This document shows, in pieces, positions 34,821-42,561 of a stretch of 64,000 nucleotides of DNA. The DNA is from an uncultured Myxococcales bacterium. Lineage in GTDB: Bacteria; Myxococcota; Myxococcia; Myxococcales; Myxococcaceae. A program made the position numbers and the translations under genes. Within the stretch, counting starts at the first letter, position 1; each line of letters opens with the position of its first letter. The stretch is from the NCBI GenBank assembly GCA_937980205.1, contig CALJKW010000016.1, positions 248,001 through 312,000 on the forward strand, written 5' to 3'. Under the pieces are notes generated by a model. It was not told the origin of the DNA and ran no database searches. It saw nothing but the letters and a program-made list of their open reading frames with translations.

Positions 34821-35380
34821 GTGCGGGCGAGGAGCTTAGCCGCCGCAGCGCGCGGGTCATCTGCCCGAAGCACCGCCGAGATGACCGCGTGGCCGGCGGC
34901 GCCCGGCACCGGGGTGGTGACCCCGCCCAGCGCGTAGGCGGGGCAGGGCAGCGCGGCGGCGATTCGCGCGAAGCCGTCGACGCCGAGCGGCGTGGCGTCG
35001 CCCTTGCCGAACACCGGGCTCACCAGCGCGAGGTCCGCGCCTTCCGCGCGCCGGGCCTCTTCGAGCGAGTGCACCGCCACGCTGATGCGCGGCACGCGGC
35101 CTCGCACGTCCGCCGGCAACAGGCCGTACGCGGGGAGGTGCAGCGAGGCGTTCAACGCGAGCGCCACGTCGAGGCGACGGTTCACGAACAGCTCTGCGCC
35201 GTGGCGATCGCAGAGCGATTTCAGCTGGACGCCTTCGTCGAAGAACTGCCTCGCGCTCGCTTCCGGGTGCCGGTGCTGGACTGCGACGCCGGGCAGGGAA
35301 ACGACGCTCTCGAGGCGGCTCAACAGATCCGGTACCGACCAATCGCTGATCACGATCAGCCGCGGAAGCTCGCCCCTCAC
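34817..35380 (-). CDS. thiE: Thiamine phosphate synthase-like protein
   Basis: 187 residues from GTG 35378-35380; a longer frame to 35431 runs through a repeat hairpin and adds no conserved sequence. TIM-barrel pattern of ThiE: AVQHRHPEAS near the start (in place of LQLREK), ALVSPVFGKGDATPLGVDGFARI for phosphate binding, then CPAYALGGVT and GHAVISAVL. It would join thiazole phosphate and HMP-PP to make thiamine phosphate. Some residues diverge, so the related thiazole tautomerase TenI is an alternative. It follows thiG. Confidence 0.75.
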   Translation of the reverse strand: MRGELPRLIVISDWSVPDLLSRLESVVSLPGVAVQHRHPEASARQFFDEGVQLKSLCDRHGAELFVNRRLDVALALNASLHLPAYGLLPADVRGRVPRISVAVHSLEEARRAEGADLALVSPVFGKGDATPLGVDGFARIAAALPCPAYALGGVTTPVPGAAGHAVISAVLRADDPRAAAAKLLART

Positions 35381-35385
35381 CCCGG

Positions 35386-35410
35386 CCCTCTCCCCTTCGG
35401 GGGGAGAGGG
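35386..35410. repeat. Hairpin in the thiG-thiE gap
   Basis: CCCTCTCCCC (35386-35395) pairs with GGGGAGAGGG (35401-35410) around TTCGG. The same GGGAGAGGG-type intergenic hairpin is common in many genomes. It lies just after the thiG stop on the minus strand and may attenuate transcription into thiE. Confidence 0.55.
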
Positions 35411-35420
35411 GGGCGTTTGG

Positions 35421-36209
35421 TCATCTTCCAACCAGCCCCTCGAGCGGGCTCGACGCGGTCGCGTACGCCTTCATCGGAATGCGCCCGGCGAGGAACGCTT
35501 CGCGCCCGGCCTCGACCGCCTTGCGCATCGCAGACGCCATCAGCGCGGGGTCGCGAGCACCGGCGATGGCCGTGTTCATGAGCACGGCATCGCAGCCGAG
35601 CTCGAGCGCGACCGCGGCGTCCGATGCCGTGCCGACGCCGGCGTCGACGATGACGGGCAGCTTCACGGCCTCCATCACCAGCCGAAGGTTGTGCGGGTTG
35701 CGGATGCCGAGGCCCGAGCCGATCGGGGCCGCCAGCGGCATCACCGCCGCGCACCCCGCGTCCTCGAGGCGCTTGGCCACGATCGGGTCATCGGAGGTGT
35801 ACGGCAGCACCGTGAAGCCTTCCTTCACCAGCCGTCGCGCCGCGACGAGCGTCTGCTCGACGTCGGGGAAGAGCGTCTTCTCGTCGCCGAGCACCTCGAG
35901 CTTCACCCACTTCGACAGGCCGAGCTCCTCGGCGAGGTGGCAGGTGCGGATCGCGTCGTCGGCGGTGTAGCAGCCGGCGGTGTTCGGCAAGAGCTTGATG
36001 CGCTTCGTGTCGATGAAGGAGAGGATCGACTCGTCTCCCTTCGCCTTGAAGTCGTGACGGCGCACCGCGACGGTGACCATCTCGGCGCCCGAGGCCTCGT
36101 GGCAGGCCTTCATCACGGCGAACGAGGGGTACTTGCCCGTGCCGACGATGAGCCGCGAGCGGAACGTGTGACCTGCGACGACGAACGGTTTGTCCTTGTC
36201 CTGCGGCAT
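35421..36209 (-). CDS. thiG: Thiazole synthase ThiG
   Basis: 262 residues. TIM barrel with FRSRLIVGTGKYPSF at the N-terminus, PNTAGCYTADDAIRT, Lys103 in KWVKLEVLGD as the Schiff-base lysine for deoxyxylulose phosphate, LAAPIGSGLGIRNP, VIVDAGVGTASDAA and DAVLMNTAIAGA. All expected motifs are present. It forms the thiazole ring using sulfur from ThiS thiocarboxylate. Three bases after thiS. Confidence 0.96.
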   Translation of the reverse strand: MPQDKDKPFVVAGHTFRSRLIVGTGKYPSFAVMKACHEASGAEMVTVAVRRHDFKAKGDESILSFIDTKRIKLLPNTAGCYTADDAIRTCHLAEELGLSKWVKLEVLGDEKTLFPDVEQTLVAARRLVKEGFTVLPYTSDDPIVAKRLEDAGCAAVMPLAAPIGSGLGIRNPHNLRLVMEAVKLPVIVDAGVGTASDAAVALELGCDAVLMNTAIAGARDPALMASAMRKAVEAGREAFLAGRIPMKAYATASSPLEGLVGR

Positions 36210-36212
36210 GGC

Positions 36213-36413
36213 TCACCCGCCTCCGACGAACGTGACGATCTCGACCTGGTCGCCCGCCTTCAATCGCACCTCGGGATGACGCGCGCGGCGGACGACCTCG
36301 GCGTTGACCTCGACGGCGACGCGCGAGCGGTCGACCTTCAGCTGCTCGAGCAGCTCGACGAGGCTCAGGCCCTCGGCGACTTCTCGTTCTTCTCCATTCA
36401 CCTGCACTCGCAT
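36213..36413 (-). CDS. thiS: Sulfur carrier ThiS
   Basis: 66 residues, beta-grasp fold, ending in VGGG, where the C-terminal Gly-Gly is adenylated and thiocarboxylated to donate sulfur to ThiG. VQVNGEEREVAEGLSLVELL is typical. First gene of the minus-strand train. ATG 36411-36413 is only 33 bases from the divergent start at 36447, so there is no room for a TPP riboswitch in the leader. Confidence 0.93.
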   Translation of the reverse strand: MRVQVNGEEREVAEGLSLVELLEQLKVDRSRVAVEVNAEVVRRARHPEVRLKAGDQVEIVTFVGGG

Positions 36414-36425
36414 CGCGTCGGTGAG

Positions 36426-36433
36426 CGTATAGT
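36426..36433. promoter_or_regulatory. Shared TATA core for thiS and the divergent gene
   Basis: CGTATAGT: read on the plus strand TATAGT (36428-36433) is 13 bases before ATG 36447; read on the minus strand TATACG (36426-36431) is 12 bases before the thiS ATG at 36413. One palindromic TATA could therefore drive both genes with leaders of about six or seven bases. Confidence 0.5.
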
Positions 36434-36446
36434 CCAACCCGACTCG

Positions 36447-37148
36447 ATGCGGTTCATCCTCCATCTCGTCCTCGCTGCAGCCATCGTCACCGTGCCGCTG
36501 CCGTCGTTCGGCGCCGGCAAGTACGACGCGGCGTCGTCGAGCGCCCGGAAGAAGAAGAAGAAGAAGAAGGTGAAGAAGGCGAGGGCCGCGGAGCAGGAGC
36601 AGGCCGACGAGGCCGCCCGCGCCCAGGGAGAAGACGACGAGTCGCAGGGCAGCCGCCGCAAGAAGAAGCGCCGCGCGAAGGTCATCGAGGTCGCACCCGA
36701 CGGCACCGCGACGACGACCGAGGGCGGTGACGACGAGACCCCGACCGACAAGCCGACCAAGACCGAGCCCAGCGAAGGCGTCGCCACGCCCACGCCGACG
36801 CCCGCCGCGGCAGAGGAAGAAGACGACGAAGAGTTCTCCGAGAGCCCGTCGAAGTGGATCGAGGCGCTCAACCGCAACGTGCCTCCGCGCCGCTACGCGT
36901 ACGTGCTCGGCGCCGTCATCGGCGGCACCGGCCTCGTCTTCGCCTACCAGGCGCAGGGCGAGGCGAAGCGCGCCGAGACCATCACCTCTGCACTCGAAGC
37001 GCAGCGCGCCGTGAACAACGCGCGCGCCTCTGCGGCGCTCGCGAACGTCATGTACGGCCTCGCGGCCGCGGCCATCGTCATCGCGCTGGTGCTCGAGTTC
37101 CTCCCCGAGCCCATCGCCGAGAAGGCCGCGCTCACCTTCCACTTCTAG
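36447..37148 (+). CDS. Secreted/membrane hypothetical protein with Lys-rich linker
   Basis: 233 residues. Signal peptide FILHLVLAAAIVTVPLPSFGA, then a run of basic residues (seven consecutive Lys near 34-40) and a charged, Thr/Pro-rich linker to about 135. The C-terminal part RRYAYVLGAVIGGTGLVFAY and a last hydrophobic helix near 190-212 look membrane-embedded. No recognised domain. Divergent from thiS, possibly sharing its promoter. It precedes the cytochrome-like lipoprotein gene by 77 bases but that gene has its own -10 box. Confidence 0.65.
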   Translation: MRFILHLVLAAAIVTVPLPSFGAGKYDAASSSARKKKKKKKVKKARAAEQEQADEAARAQGEDDESQGSRRKKKRRAKVIEVAPDGTATTTEGGDDETPTDKPTKTEPSEGVATPTPTPAAAEEEDDEEFSESPSKWIEALNRNVPPRRYAYVLGAVIGGTGLVFAYQAQGEAKRAETITSALEAQRAVNNARASAALANVMYGLAAAAIVIALVLEFLPEPIAEKAALTFHF

Positions 37149-37210
37149 TTCACACCTGGAGCACGTCCGCTCCAGAGGCGAAGCGCCAACCGCGCGTCGC
37201 GAGGCACTTC

Positions 37211-37216
37211 TAAGGT
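37211..37216 (+). promoter_or_regulatory. Probable -10 box, near-leaderless
   Basis: TAAGGT, nine bases before GTG 37226, giving a leader of about three bases. Confidence 0.4.
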
Positions 37217-37225
37217 CGGCACGGG

Positions 37226-38242
37226 GTGTGCGATGTTTGCGTCGCTTTGCGCTACCTCGCCACAGTCCTCGTGCTCGCCGTCGCCACTTCGAGCTGCCTC
37301 ATCAGCGGCGACGGCTTCGGCGGGAAGCTCTGCAAGAAGAACGAAGACTGCCCCGGCATCGCGGGCTACCTCTGCGTGGCGCCCGACGCGTGGCCGCAGC
37401 GTGCCTGCGGCGAGGGCGAGGAAGGCTGCGTCTGCGAGGTGAAGTTCCCGCCCGACCCCGGAGGCATCGCGCTCGATGGTGGCGGCCCGGTCATCCCCGA
37501 TGCGGGGCCTCCGCCGGATTTCTGCGCCGAGATCAAGCCGATCATCGACCTCAAGTGCATCAGCACGTGTCACGGCGACCAGATGGGCTACCCGAACAGC
37601 CCGCCCGACTTCCGACTCGACTACTGGGAGCCGGGGCCGCAGCACGCGAAGCCAGACGGAGGGCTCGGAGTTCCCGGCGTGAAGGAGAAGGTCAGTCGAA
37701 TCCAGGCGCGAATCAACGAGAACACGATGCCGCCCTTCGACTACCCGCTCAAGGTCGTCAAGGAAGAGCGCGACCTCATCAACCGCTGGGTCAACAGGTT
37801 CGGCGCGCCGTTGGGCGACGGCGGCTGCGTCGTCACCGGCACCCCGCCGCCGATGGACGCTGGCACCGGGATGGACGCCGGCGTGCGCCCCGACGCAGGC
37901 GCGCCGGTCAGCTTCTCGACGCAGGTCGTGCCGATCTTCACGCAGCGCTGCGGTCCCTGCCACACGACGAACATGTCCGGGGGCCTCAGCCTCACTGCCG
38001 GAAACGCCTACAACGCGCTCGTGGGAATCGACGTCAGCGCGACGTGCATGCCGGCGGGAGCTCCGCGCAAGCGCGTGCTGGCGAACGCTCCGCAGCAGAG
38101 CCAGCTGTGGCTGAAGATCCGCAACGACCCGAACCGCTGCGGCAACTCGATGCCCAACGGCCAGATGCCGCTGCTGCAGATGGCGCCCGCCCAGGCGGAC
38201 ATCATCGACCGGTGGATCCGCCAGGGCGCGCCGAACAACTGA
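37226..38242 (+). CDS. Cytochrome c-like lipoprotein with CX3CH and CXXCH sites
   Basis: 338 residues from GTG 37226; TTG 37247 is an alternative start. Lipobox TSSC gives lipid Cys24. A Cys-rich stretch (residues 36-70) is followed by two haem-type domains: residues about 100-195 with CISTCH (Cys111, Cys115, His116; CX3CH) and MPP at 168-170, and residues about 228-335 with CGPCH (Cys242, Cys245, His246) and NSMPNGQMP. The second resembles PSCyt1-type domains. A PDAG-rich linker joins them. Probably an outer-membrane or periplasmic electron carrier. The neighbouring Ccm genes could provide haem attachment. Confidence 0.75.
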   Translation: MCDVCVALRYLATVLVLAVATSSCLISGDGFGGKLCKKNEDCPGIAGYLCVAPDAWPQRACGEGEEGCVCEVKFPPDPGGIALDGGGPVIPDAGPPPDFCAEIKPIIDLKCISTCHGDQMGYPNSPPDFRLDYWEPGPQHAKPDGGLGVPGVKEKVSRIQARINENTMPPFDYPLKVVKEERDLINRWVNRFGAPLGDGGCVVTGTPPPMDAGTGMDAGVRPDAGAPVSFSTQVVPIFTQRCGPCHTTNMSGGLSLTAGNAYNALVGIDVSATCMPAGAPRKRVLANAPQQSQLWLKIRNDPNRCGNSMPNGQMPLLQMAPAQADIIDRWIRQGAPNN

Positions 38243-38252
38243 CGCCGGCGCG

Positions 38253-39596
38253 TCATGCTTGCGCAGCGAGGAAGGTCACCAGCGCGCGCTGAGCGCTCAC
38301 CTCGCCGTGGTGCAGCGCCACCCGCCTCACGTCGGGAATGGCGCGAAGCCAGGCGGCGAGCTCCTTCCGGTCGGCGTGCGCCGAGAGCCCGCGCAGCGTG
38401 TCGATGCGCGCGCGCACCGGCACCTCCTGGCCGTCGAGCCATACCGAGCCGCCGCTGCGCGCCGCATCCTGAATTCTGCGCCCCGGCGTGCCCTCTCCCT
38501 GGTGCCCCGCGAACAGCAGCGTGTTTCGCTCGTCGGAGAGCCCGCCGTCGACCAGGTGGCCCACGATGCGGCCCCCGGTGAGCATTCCCGAGCCCGCGAT
38601 GATGATCATCGGTCCGGGCACGTCGCGCAGCCGCGCCGAATCGGACCCACGCCGCGAAGCGTACAGCTCGTCGAAGTCGAGCGGCGCGTCGCCGCGCGCG
38701 AGCTGGTGCAGCGACTTCGCGTCGTAGAGCTGCTGGAACTTCGAGTACGTGGCGGTCACCAACAGGCCCATCGGTGTGTCGACCGCGACGGGGACGGCCG
38801 GCAGCCGGCCCGACTCCACCAGCTCGTTGAGGAAGTAGAGGATCACCTGCGTTCGGCCGATGGCGAACGCGGGGATGAAGACCTTGCCCTTCCTCGCCAC
38901 CGTCTCCTGGACCACCGCGAGCAGCTTCGCCTCGATGTCGTCGTGGCCGTGCTCGTGCTCCCGCTCGCCGTAGGTGGACTCCATCACCACCAGATCCACC
39001 GGACGGCCGGAGGGCCAGGCGGTGAAGGGATCGCGCAGGAGCGGCGCTCCGGGGCGGCCGAGATCTCCAGAGAGGATGACCCGGCTCTTCGCGCTGGCCA
39101 CCTCGACGGAGGCCGACCCCAGGATGTGGCCGGCCTCGCGGAAGGTGAGGCTGAGCCCGCCGACGGGCCCTCGCTGGTCGTACGCGATGGGCCGCGAGAG
39201 CCGGTCGAAGGCCTGCAGCACGCTCTGCGTGTCGCGGAAGCCGGTCCGCTGCTGCATCGACAGCGCGTCCTCCAGCGAGATGCGCGCGATGTCGAGCGTC
39301 GGCGCGGTCGCGAAGATCGGCTTGTCGAAGCCGCCGTCGAGCAGGTGAGGGAGCGAGCCGATGTGATCGAGGTGACCGTGCGTGAGCACCACCGCGTCGA
39401 CGTCGCGGGCCGCGTCTGGGAAGGCCCAGCTGCTCGCGTCTTTGCCCTGGGCAATTCCGCAGTCCACCAGGAGCTTGGAGCCGCCGAGCTCGACCCGGGT
39501 CATGGCTCCCGTCACCGTCGAGACGGCGCCGAGCAGCCTCACCTCGCCGTCGACGAGACGGTGGCTCGCGGTGCAGGCGACGACGTCGGGCGTCAT
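38253..39596 (-). CDS. Beta-CASP metallo-beta-lactamase RNA-processing-type protein
   Basis: 447 residues. Metallo-beta-lactamase core with THGHLDH at 72-78 (HxHxDH), GHILGSASVEV, and the metal Asp in LSGDLGR. A beta-CASP insert and the C-terminal motifs GSGMLTGGRIVGHL, GLSAHADRKEL and ALHHGE match bacterial CPSF73/YsnF-like exonucleases of the RMMBL group. Predicted cytoplasmic RNA nuclease. Its ATG overlaps the stop of the gene at 39593-40216 (ATGA). Convergent with the cytochrome-like lipoprotein gene, 10 bases apart. Confidence 0.9.
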   Translation of the reverse strand: MTPDVVACTASHRLVDGEVRLLGAVSTVTGAMTRVELGGSKLLVDCGIAQGKDASSWAFPDAARDVDAVVLTHGHLDHIGSLPHLLDGGFDKPIFATAPTLDIARISLEDALSMQQRTGFRDTQSVLQAFDRLSRPIAYDQRGPVGGLSLTFREAGHILGSASVEVASAKSRVILSGDLGRPGAPLLRDPFTAWPSGRPVDLVVMESTYGEREHEHGHDDIEAKLLAVVQETVARKGKVFIPAFAIGRTQVILYFLNELVESGRLPAVPVAVDTPMGLLVTATYSKFQQLYDAKSLHQLARGDAPLDFDELYASRRGSDSARLRDVPGPMIIIAGSGMLTGGRIVGHLVDGGLSDERNTLLFAGHQGEGTPGRRIQDAARSGGSVWLDGQEVPVRARIDTLRGLSAHADRKELAAWLRAIPDVRRVALHHGEVSAQRALVTFLAAQA

Positions 39597-40216
39597 TTGG
39601 CCCGCGACAACGCCGGCTTCAGCTTCGCCACCTCGGCGAACGCGCTCTTCGCATCGAACTCGCGGAAGATGCGCACCAGCGCGCCGGACATCTTCGCGTT
39701 CGCGGTGCGCTGCCCTCCGAAGCGCGCCTCGAGCGCACGCGGCAACAGCCGAACCGCGTGAGCGACGACGGCAGTCATCACGCGATCGTAGAGCGACTCG
39801 TCCTGCTCCTCTTCGGTCTTGCCGGGCTCGAGGCCGGCGGCGAGGCCCCGAAAGAGCGTGCGGTCTTTTCCGAGCCGGCCGACCCAGGCGAGCACCTGCT
39901 CTGCGTGCTTCTCGTCGAGGGCGACCTGCTCCCAGGCGCGCACGAGCGCGCGCGCCGCGTTCGGGTCCGACTGCTTCACCGCCGTCTCGAGGTCCGCGCT
40001 GCGGGCGAGCAGAAACTTCGAGAGCTCCGCCCGCGCGCCAGACGCGGTGAGCCCCTCGAGCGCCTGCAACAGCGGCGACGGCAGCTCCTTGCTGACGGTG
40101 CGCCTGGGCGCGACGCCGAGCGCCTGCTGCAGCGCGAGCCTGCGCCCGCGGCTGGTGCTCATCTCGTCGACTCCAAACGGGCTGATGCTCGGCCGGGGCG
40201 GCTTCATCGCCTTCAT
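39593..40216 (-). CDS. Hypothetical helical protein upstream of the beta-CASP gene
   Basis: 207 residues from ATG 40214-40216; GTG 40237 is an alternative. Alpha-helical and soluble, with LLQALEGLTASGARAELSKF, LVRAWEQVALDEKHAEQVLA and VMTAVVAHAVRLLPRALEARF. No recognised family, signal or membrane segment. A minus-strand TAGCCT at 40243-40248 is a plausible -10. Translationally coupled to the beta-CASP nuclease, suggesting a shared RNA-related role, which is inference only. Confidence 0.7.
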   Translation of the reverse strand: MKAMKPPRPSISPFGVDEMSTSRGRRLALQQALGVAPRRTVSKELPSPLLQALEGLTASGARAELSKFLLARSADLETAVKQSDPNAARALVRAWEQVALDEKHAEQVLAWVGRLGKDRTLFRGLAAGLEPGKTEEEQDESLYDRVMTAVVAHAVRLLPRALEARFGGQRTANAKMSGALVRIFREFDAKSAFAEVAKLKPALSRAK

Positions 40217-40281
40217 GCGCGAGAGCTTGCCACACACGCGCCAGGCTACGGCGATCGCTGACTTGGGAGGGCGCTTTACGC

Positions 40282-40287
40282 TACCTT
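40282..40287 (+). promoter_or_regulatory. Probable -10 box, near-leaderless
   Basis: TACCTT, 12 bases before ATG 40300, giving a leader of about six bases. Confidence 0.35.
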
Positions 40288-40299
40288 CCGGCCGGTCTG

Positions 40300-40884
40300 A
40301 TGACGTCTCGCTTCGACATCGCCGTCCTGTCGCTGCTCGTGGGCTCGTGCACGCTCGGCACCGGCTCGTTCGCGGGCAAGACGTGCAAGTCGAACGTCGA
40401 CTGTCCCGACCCCTACGTCTGTGCGCAGGTTCGGCCCGACGGCCGCACGTGCGAGCTCGTGCGCGGCGTCGACATCTTCGACCCCAGCGGCGACATGCCC
40501 GTCTACTACTGCAACGGTCCCGACGGCGGAGGCGGCGTGAAGGCCGTGCTCGATCGAAGCTGCATCGCGAACTGCCACGGCACCGACATGAGCTATGTCG
40601 GCACGCCGAGGACGTTCCGCCTCGACGTCTGGCGCACCGGCACGGTGATGCAGGGCGTCGCCGACAAGGTGGCGAACATCAACAACCGCATGCAGAAGGG
40701 CGACATGCCGCCCTCCAACTTCACCGGGCCGCGCCCGACGACGGAAGAGAACAACCTCGTCCTGCGGTGGTTCAACACCGGCGGGGCCGAGTGCGGCACG
40801 ACCGGCGGCTCGGACGCCGGGATGATGACCTCCGACGCAGGCCGTCCCGACGCGGGACGCGCCGACGCCGGCGACGGCGGCTGA
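40300..40884 (+). CDS. Cytochrome c-like lipoprotein with a CX3CH site
   Basis: 194 residues. Lipobox LVGSC gives lipid Cys17. A Cys-rich region (CKSNVDCPDPYVC) is followed by CIANCH (Cys88, Cys92, His93; CX3CH), FRLDVW, MPP at 136-138 and LVLRWFN. The order and wording match the first haem-type domain of the lipoprotein at 37226-38242 (FRLDYW, MPPFDY, LINRWVN), so they are paralogues. The tail is rich in DAG. Whether haem is really bound needs experiment. Confidence 0.7.
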   Translation: MTSRFDIAVLSLLVGSCTLGTGSFAGKTCKSNVDCPDPYVCAQVRPDGRTCELVRGVDIFDPSGDMPVYYCNGPDGGGGVKAVLDRSCIANCHGTDMSYVGTPRTFRLDVWRTGTVMQGVADKVANINNRMQKGDMPPSNFTGPRPTTEENNLVLRWFNTGGAECGTTGGSDAGMMTSDAGRPDAGRADAGDGG

Positions 40885-40936
40885 AACGGCGACGCGCCGG
40901 TCGTTGCAGGCCGGTCGTCTCGAGCTGCGCTCGGCT

Positions 40937-42502
40937 TCAGCTGCCCGACGGAGCGCTCTTCACTCCCGCGAACGCCTCGACGTACGGCCGCGGGCCCTGC
41001 AGCGCGACCCGCTGCATGTAGAGCGACAGCCCGCGCAGCCCGCCGAGCTCTTCGCCGCCGCCCGCGCGGCCGGGGCCGCCGTGCAGCATGTTCGGCATCA
41101 CCGTGCCCGGAGGAATCGTCTGGCCGGCGACCTTCTCGCCCGAGATGGTGAGCCGGCCGAACCACGGCGCGATGCCGCCGACGGTCTCGTTCAGCCACGC
41201 CTTGTCGTCGGAGTACACGCTCGACACCAGCCCGCCGCCGCCGGCCGCGACCAGCGGCACCAGCTCGCGCGCGCTCGTGTACGGCATCAGCGTCGCCACC
41301 GGGCCGAACACCTCGTGCTTGTTCGTGACGTCGTCGACCTTCGGGTTCTTGCGCACGAGCAGCGTCGGCGCGACGAAGAAGCCCTTGCCAAGGCCCTCGA
41401 CCGGCTTGCTGCCGCCGCACGCGACCTCGGCGCCGGCCGAGATCTTGTCGATGCCCGCGCGCACGTCGCGCAGCTGCTGCGCCGTCGCCACCGGGCCCAT
41501 CGTCACCTTGTCGTCCGCCGGGTTGCCGACGCGCACGTCCTTGAGCCGCGCCACGAGCTCGTCGCGCACCTCGTCGAGCTTGTCGCTCGGCACGTAGATG
41601 CGCCGAATCGCCGTGCACTTCTGGCCGGTCTTCTGCGTCATCTCCTTCACCACGTCGGTGAGGAACATGTTCCACGTCTCCGTGCCGGCCGAGGCGTCGG
41701 GGCCGAGCAGCGCGGAGTTGAGCGAGTCCGCCTCGACGTTCACGTGGACGCTGTCCTTCAGCAGGTTCTCCTGCCGGCGCAGCATCAGCGCGGTGTCGGA
41801 CGAGCCGGTGAACGCCAGCACGTCTTGCGGGCCGAGGTGCGAGAGCAGGTCGCCGGTGCTGCCGCAGACGAACGAGAAGGCGCCCTCGGGGAGCACGCCG
41901 CTGTTCGCCCACAGTTCGGCGATGCGCCACGCCATGTGCGCCGTCGACGTCGCCGGCTTGCTGATCACCGGCATGCCCGCGAGCAGCGCGACGGCGAGCT
42001 TCTCGCCCATGCCCCACGCGGGGAAGTTGAACGCGTTGATGTGCACCGCGACTCCGGTGCGGGGCACGAGCACGTGCTGGCCGTACAGGCGCGCGCTGCG
42101 GCCCATCGGCACGCCGTCGCCGTCGGCGAGCAGCTTGCGATCGCCCAGCGAGGCGCCGAGGTCGGCGTAGAAGTTGAGGGTGCCGGACGCTCCGTCGATG
42201 TCGAACTTCGCGTCGCTGCGGGTGTTGCCGGCGTTCGCGATGCCGATGGCGATGAGCTCTTCGCGGGCGTCGATGACGAGCTTCGCGAGCTTGCGCAAGA
42301 TCTCGCCGCGCTGGGCGAACGTCAGCTCGCGCAGGGCCGCGCCGCCCTTCTCGCGGGCGAAGCGCGCGGCCCCGGCGAAGTCGAGGCCGGCCGTCGAGGC
42401 CGTCGCGACGGTCTCTTCGGTGGACGGGTTGACGAGCGTGGCGGGGCTGCCTGCGCCCTCGACCCACTTGCCGTTCAGGTAGCTCTTCAGCGTGGTCGTC
42501 AT
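40937..42502 (-). CDS. Aldehyde dehydrogenase, BoxD/PaaZ-like
   Basis: 521 residues. Aldehyde dehydrogenase superfamily with NAFNFPAW at 156-163, TGSSDTA, general base Glu257 in VNVEADSLN and nucleophile Cys296 in TGQKCTAIRR. The N-terminus (LKSYLNGKWVEGAGS) and the VNVEADSLNSALLGPD region resemble 3,4-dehydroadipyl-CoA semialdehyde dehydrogenase (BoxD) and the PaaZ N-terminal domain, which act in aerobic benzoyl-CoA and phenylacetate breakdown. No other box or paa gene lies in the window. It has the best promoter in the window, set for a leaderless transcript. Confidence 0.8.
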   Translation of the reverse strand: MTTTLKSYLNGKWVEGAGSPATLVNPSTEETVATASTAGLDFAGAARFAREKGGAALRELTFAQRGEILRKLAKLVIDAREELIAIGIANAGNTRSDAKFDIDGASGTLNFYADLGASLGDRKLLADGDGVPMGRSARLYGQHVLVPRTGVAVHINAFNFPAWGMGEKLAVALLAGMPVISKPATSTAHMAWRIAELWANSGVLPEGAFSFVCGSTGDLLSHLGPQDVLAFTGSSDTALMLRRQENLLKDSVHVNVEADSLNSALLGPDASAGTETWNMFLTDVVKEMTQKTGQKCTAIRRIYVPSDKLDEVRDELVARLKDVRVGNPADDKVTMGPVATAQQLRDVRAGIDKISAGAEVACGGSKPVEGLGKGFFVAPTLLVRKNPKVDDVTNKHEVFGPVATLMPYTSARELVPLVAAGGGGLVSSVYSDDKAWLNETVGGIAPWFGRLTISGEKVAGQTIPPGTVMPNMLHGGPGRAGGGEELGGLRGLSLYMQRVALQGPRPYVEAFAGVKSAPSGS

Positions 42503-42508
42503 GTCGTG

Positions 42509-42537
42509 GCCCTATTCGTGTTGACGGCCACAGTCAA
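42509..42537 (-). promoter_or_regulatory. Sigma-70-type promoter for a leaderless dehydrogenase mRNA
   Basis: On the minus strand TTGACT (42532-42537), a 17-base spacer and TAGGGC (42509-42514). The hexamer ends six bases before ATG 42502, so +1 falls at or next to the A of the start codon. Confidence 0.6.
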
Positions 42538-42544
42538 CGCGGGC

Positions 42545-42550
42545 TTAGGT
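42545..42550 (+). promoter_or_regulatory. Probable -10 box, near-leaderless
   Basis: TTAGGT, 11 bases before ATG 42562. Together with the dehydrogenase promoter it fills the 59-base divergent gap. Confidence 0.35.
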
Positions 42551-42561
42551 GCGCCCCCACC

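Noticed and set aside
34817..35431. Longer thiE start at 35431
   Set aside because: The extra 17 residues are encoded by a repeat hairpin, overlap thiG and contain no ThiE-conserved residue.
36414..36446. TPP riboswitch upstream of thiS
   Set aside because: Only 33 bases separate the divergent start codons, too short for a riboswitch.
37245..38242. Treating the CX3CH stretch as an ordinary CXXCH haem site
   Set aside because: The codons for CISTCH and CIANCH clearly give three residues between the cysteines in both paralogues, so this is not a misread.
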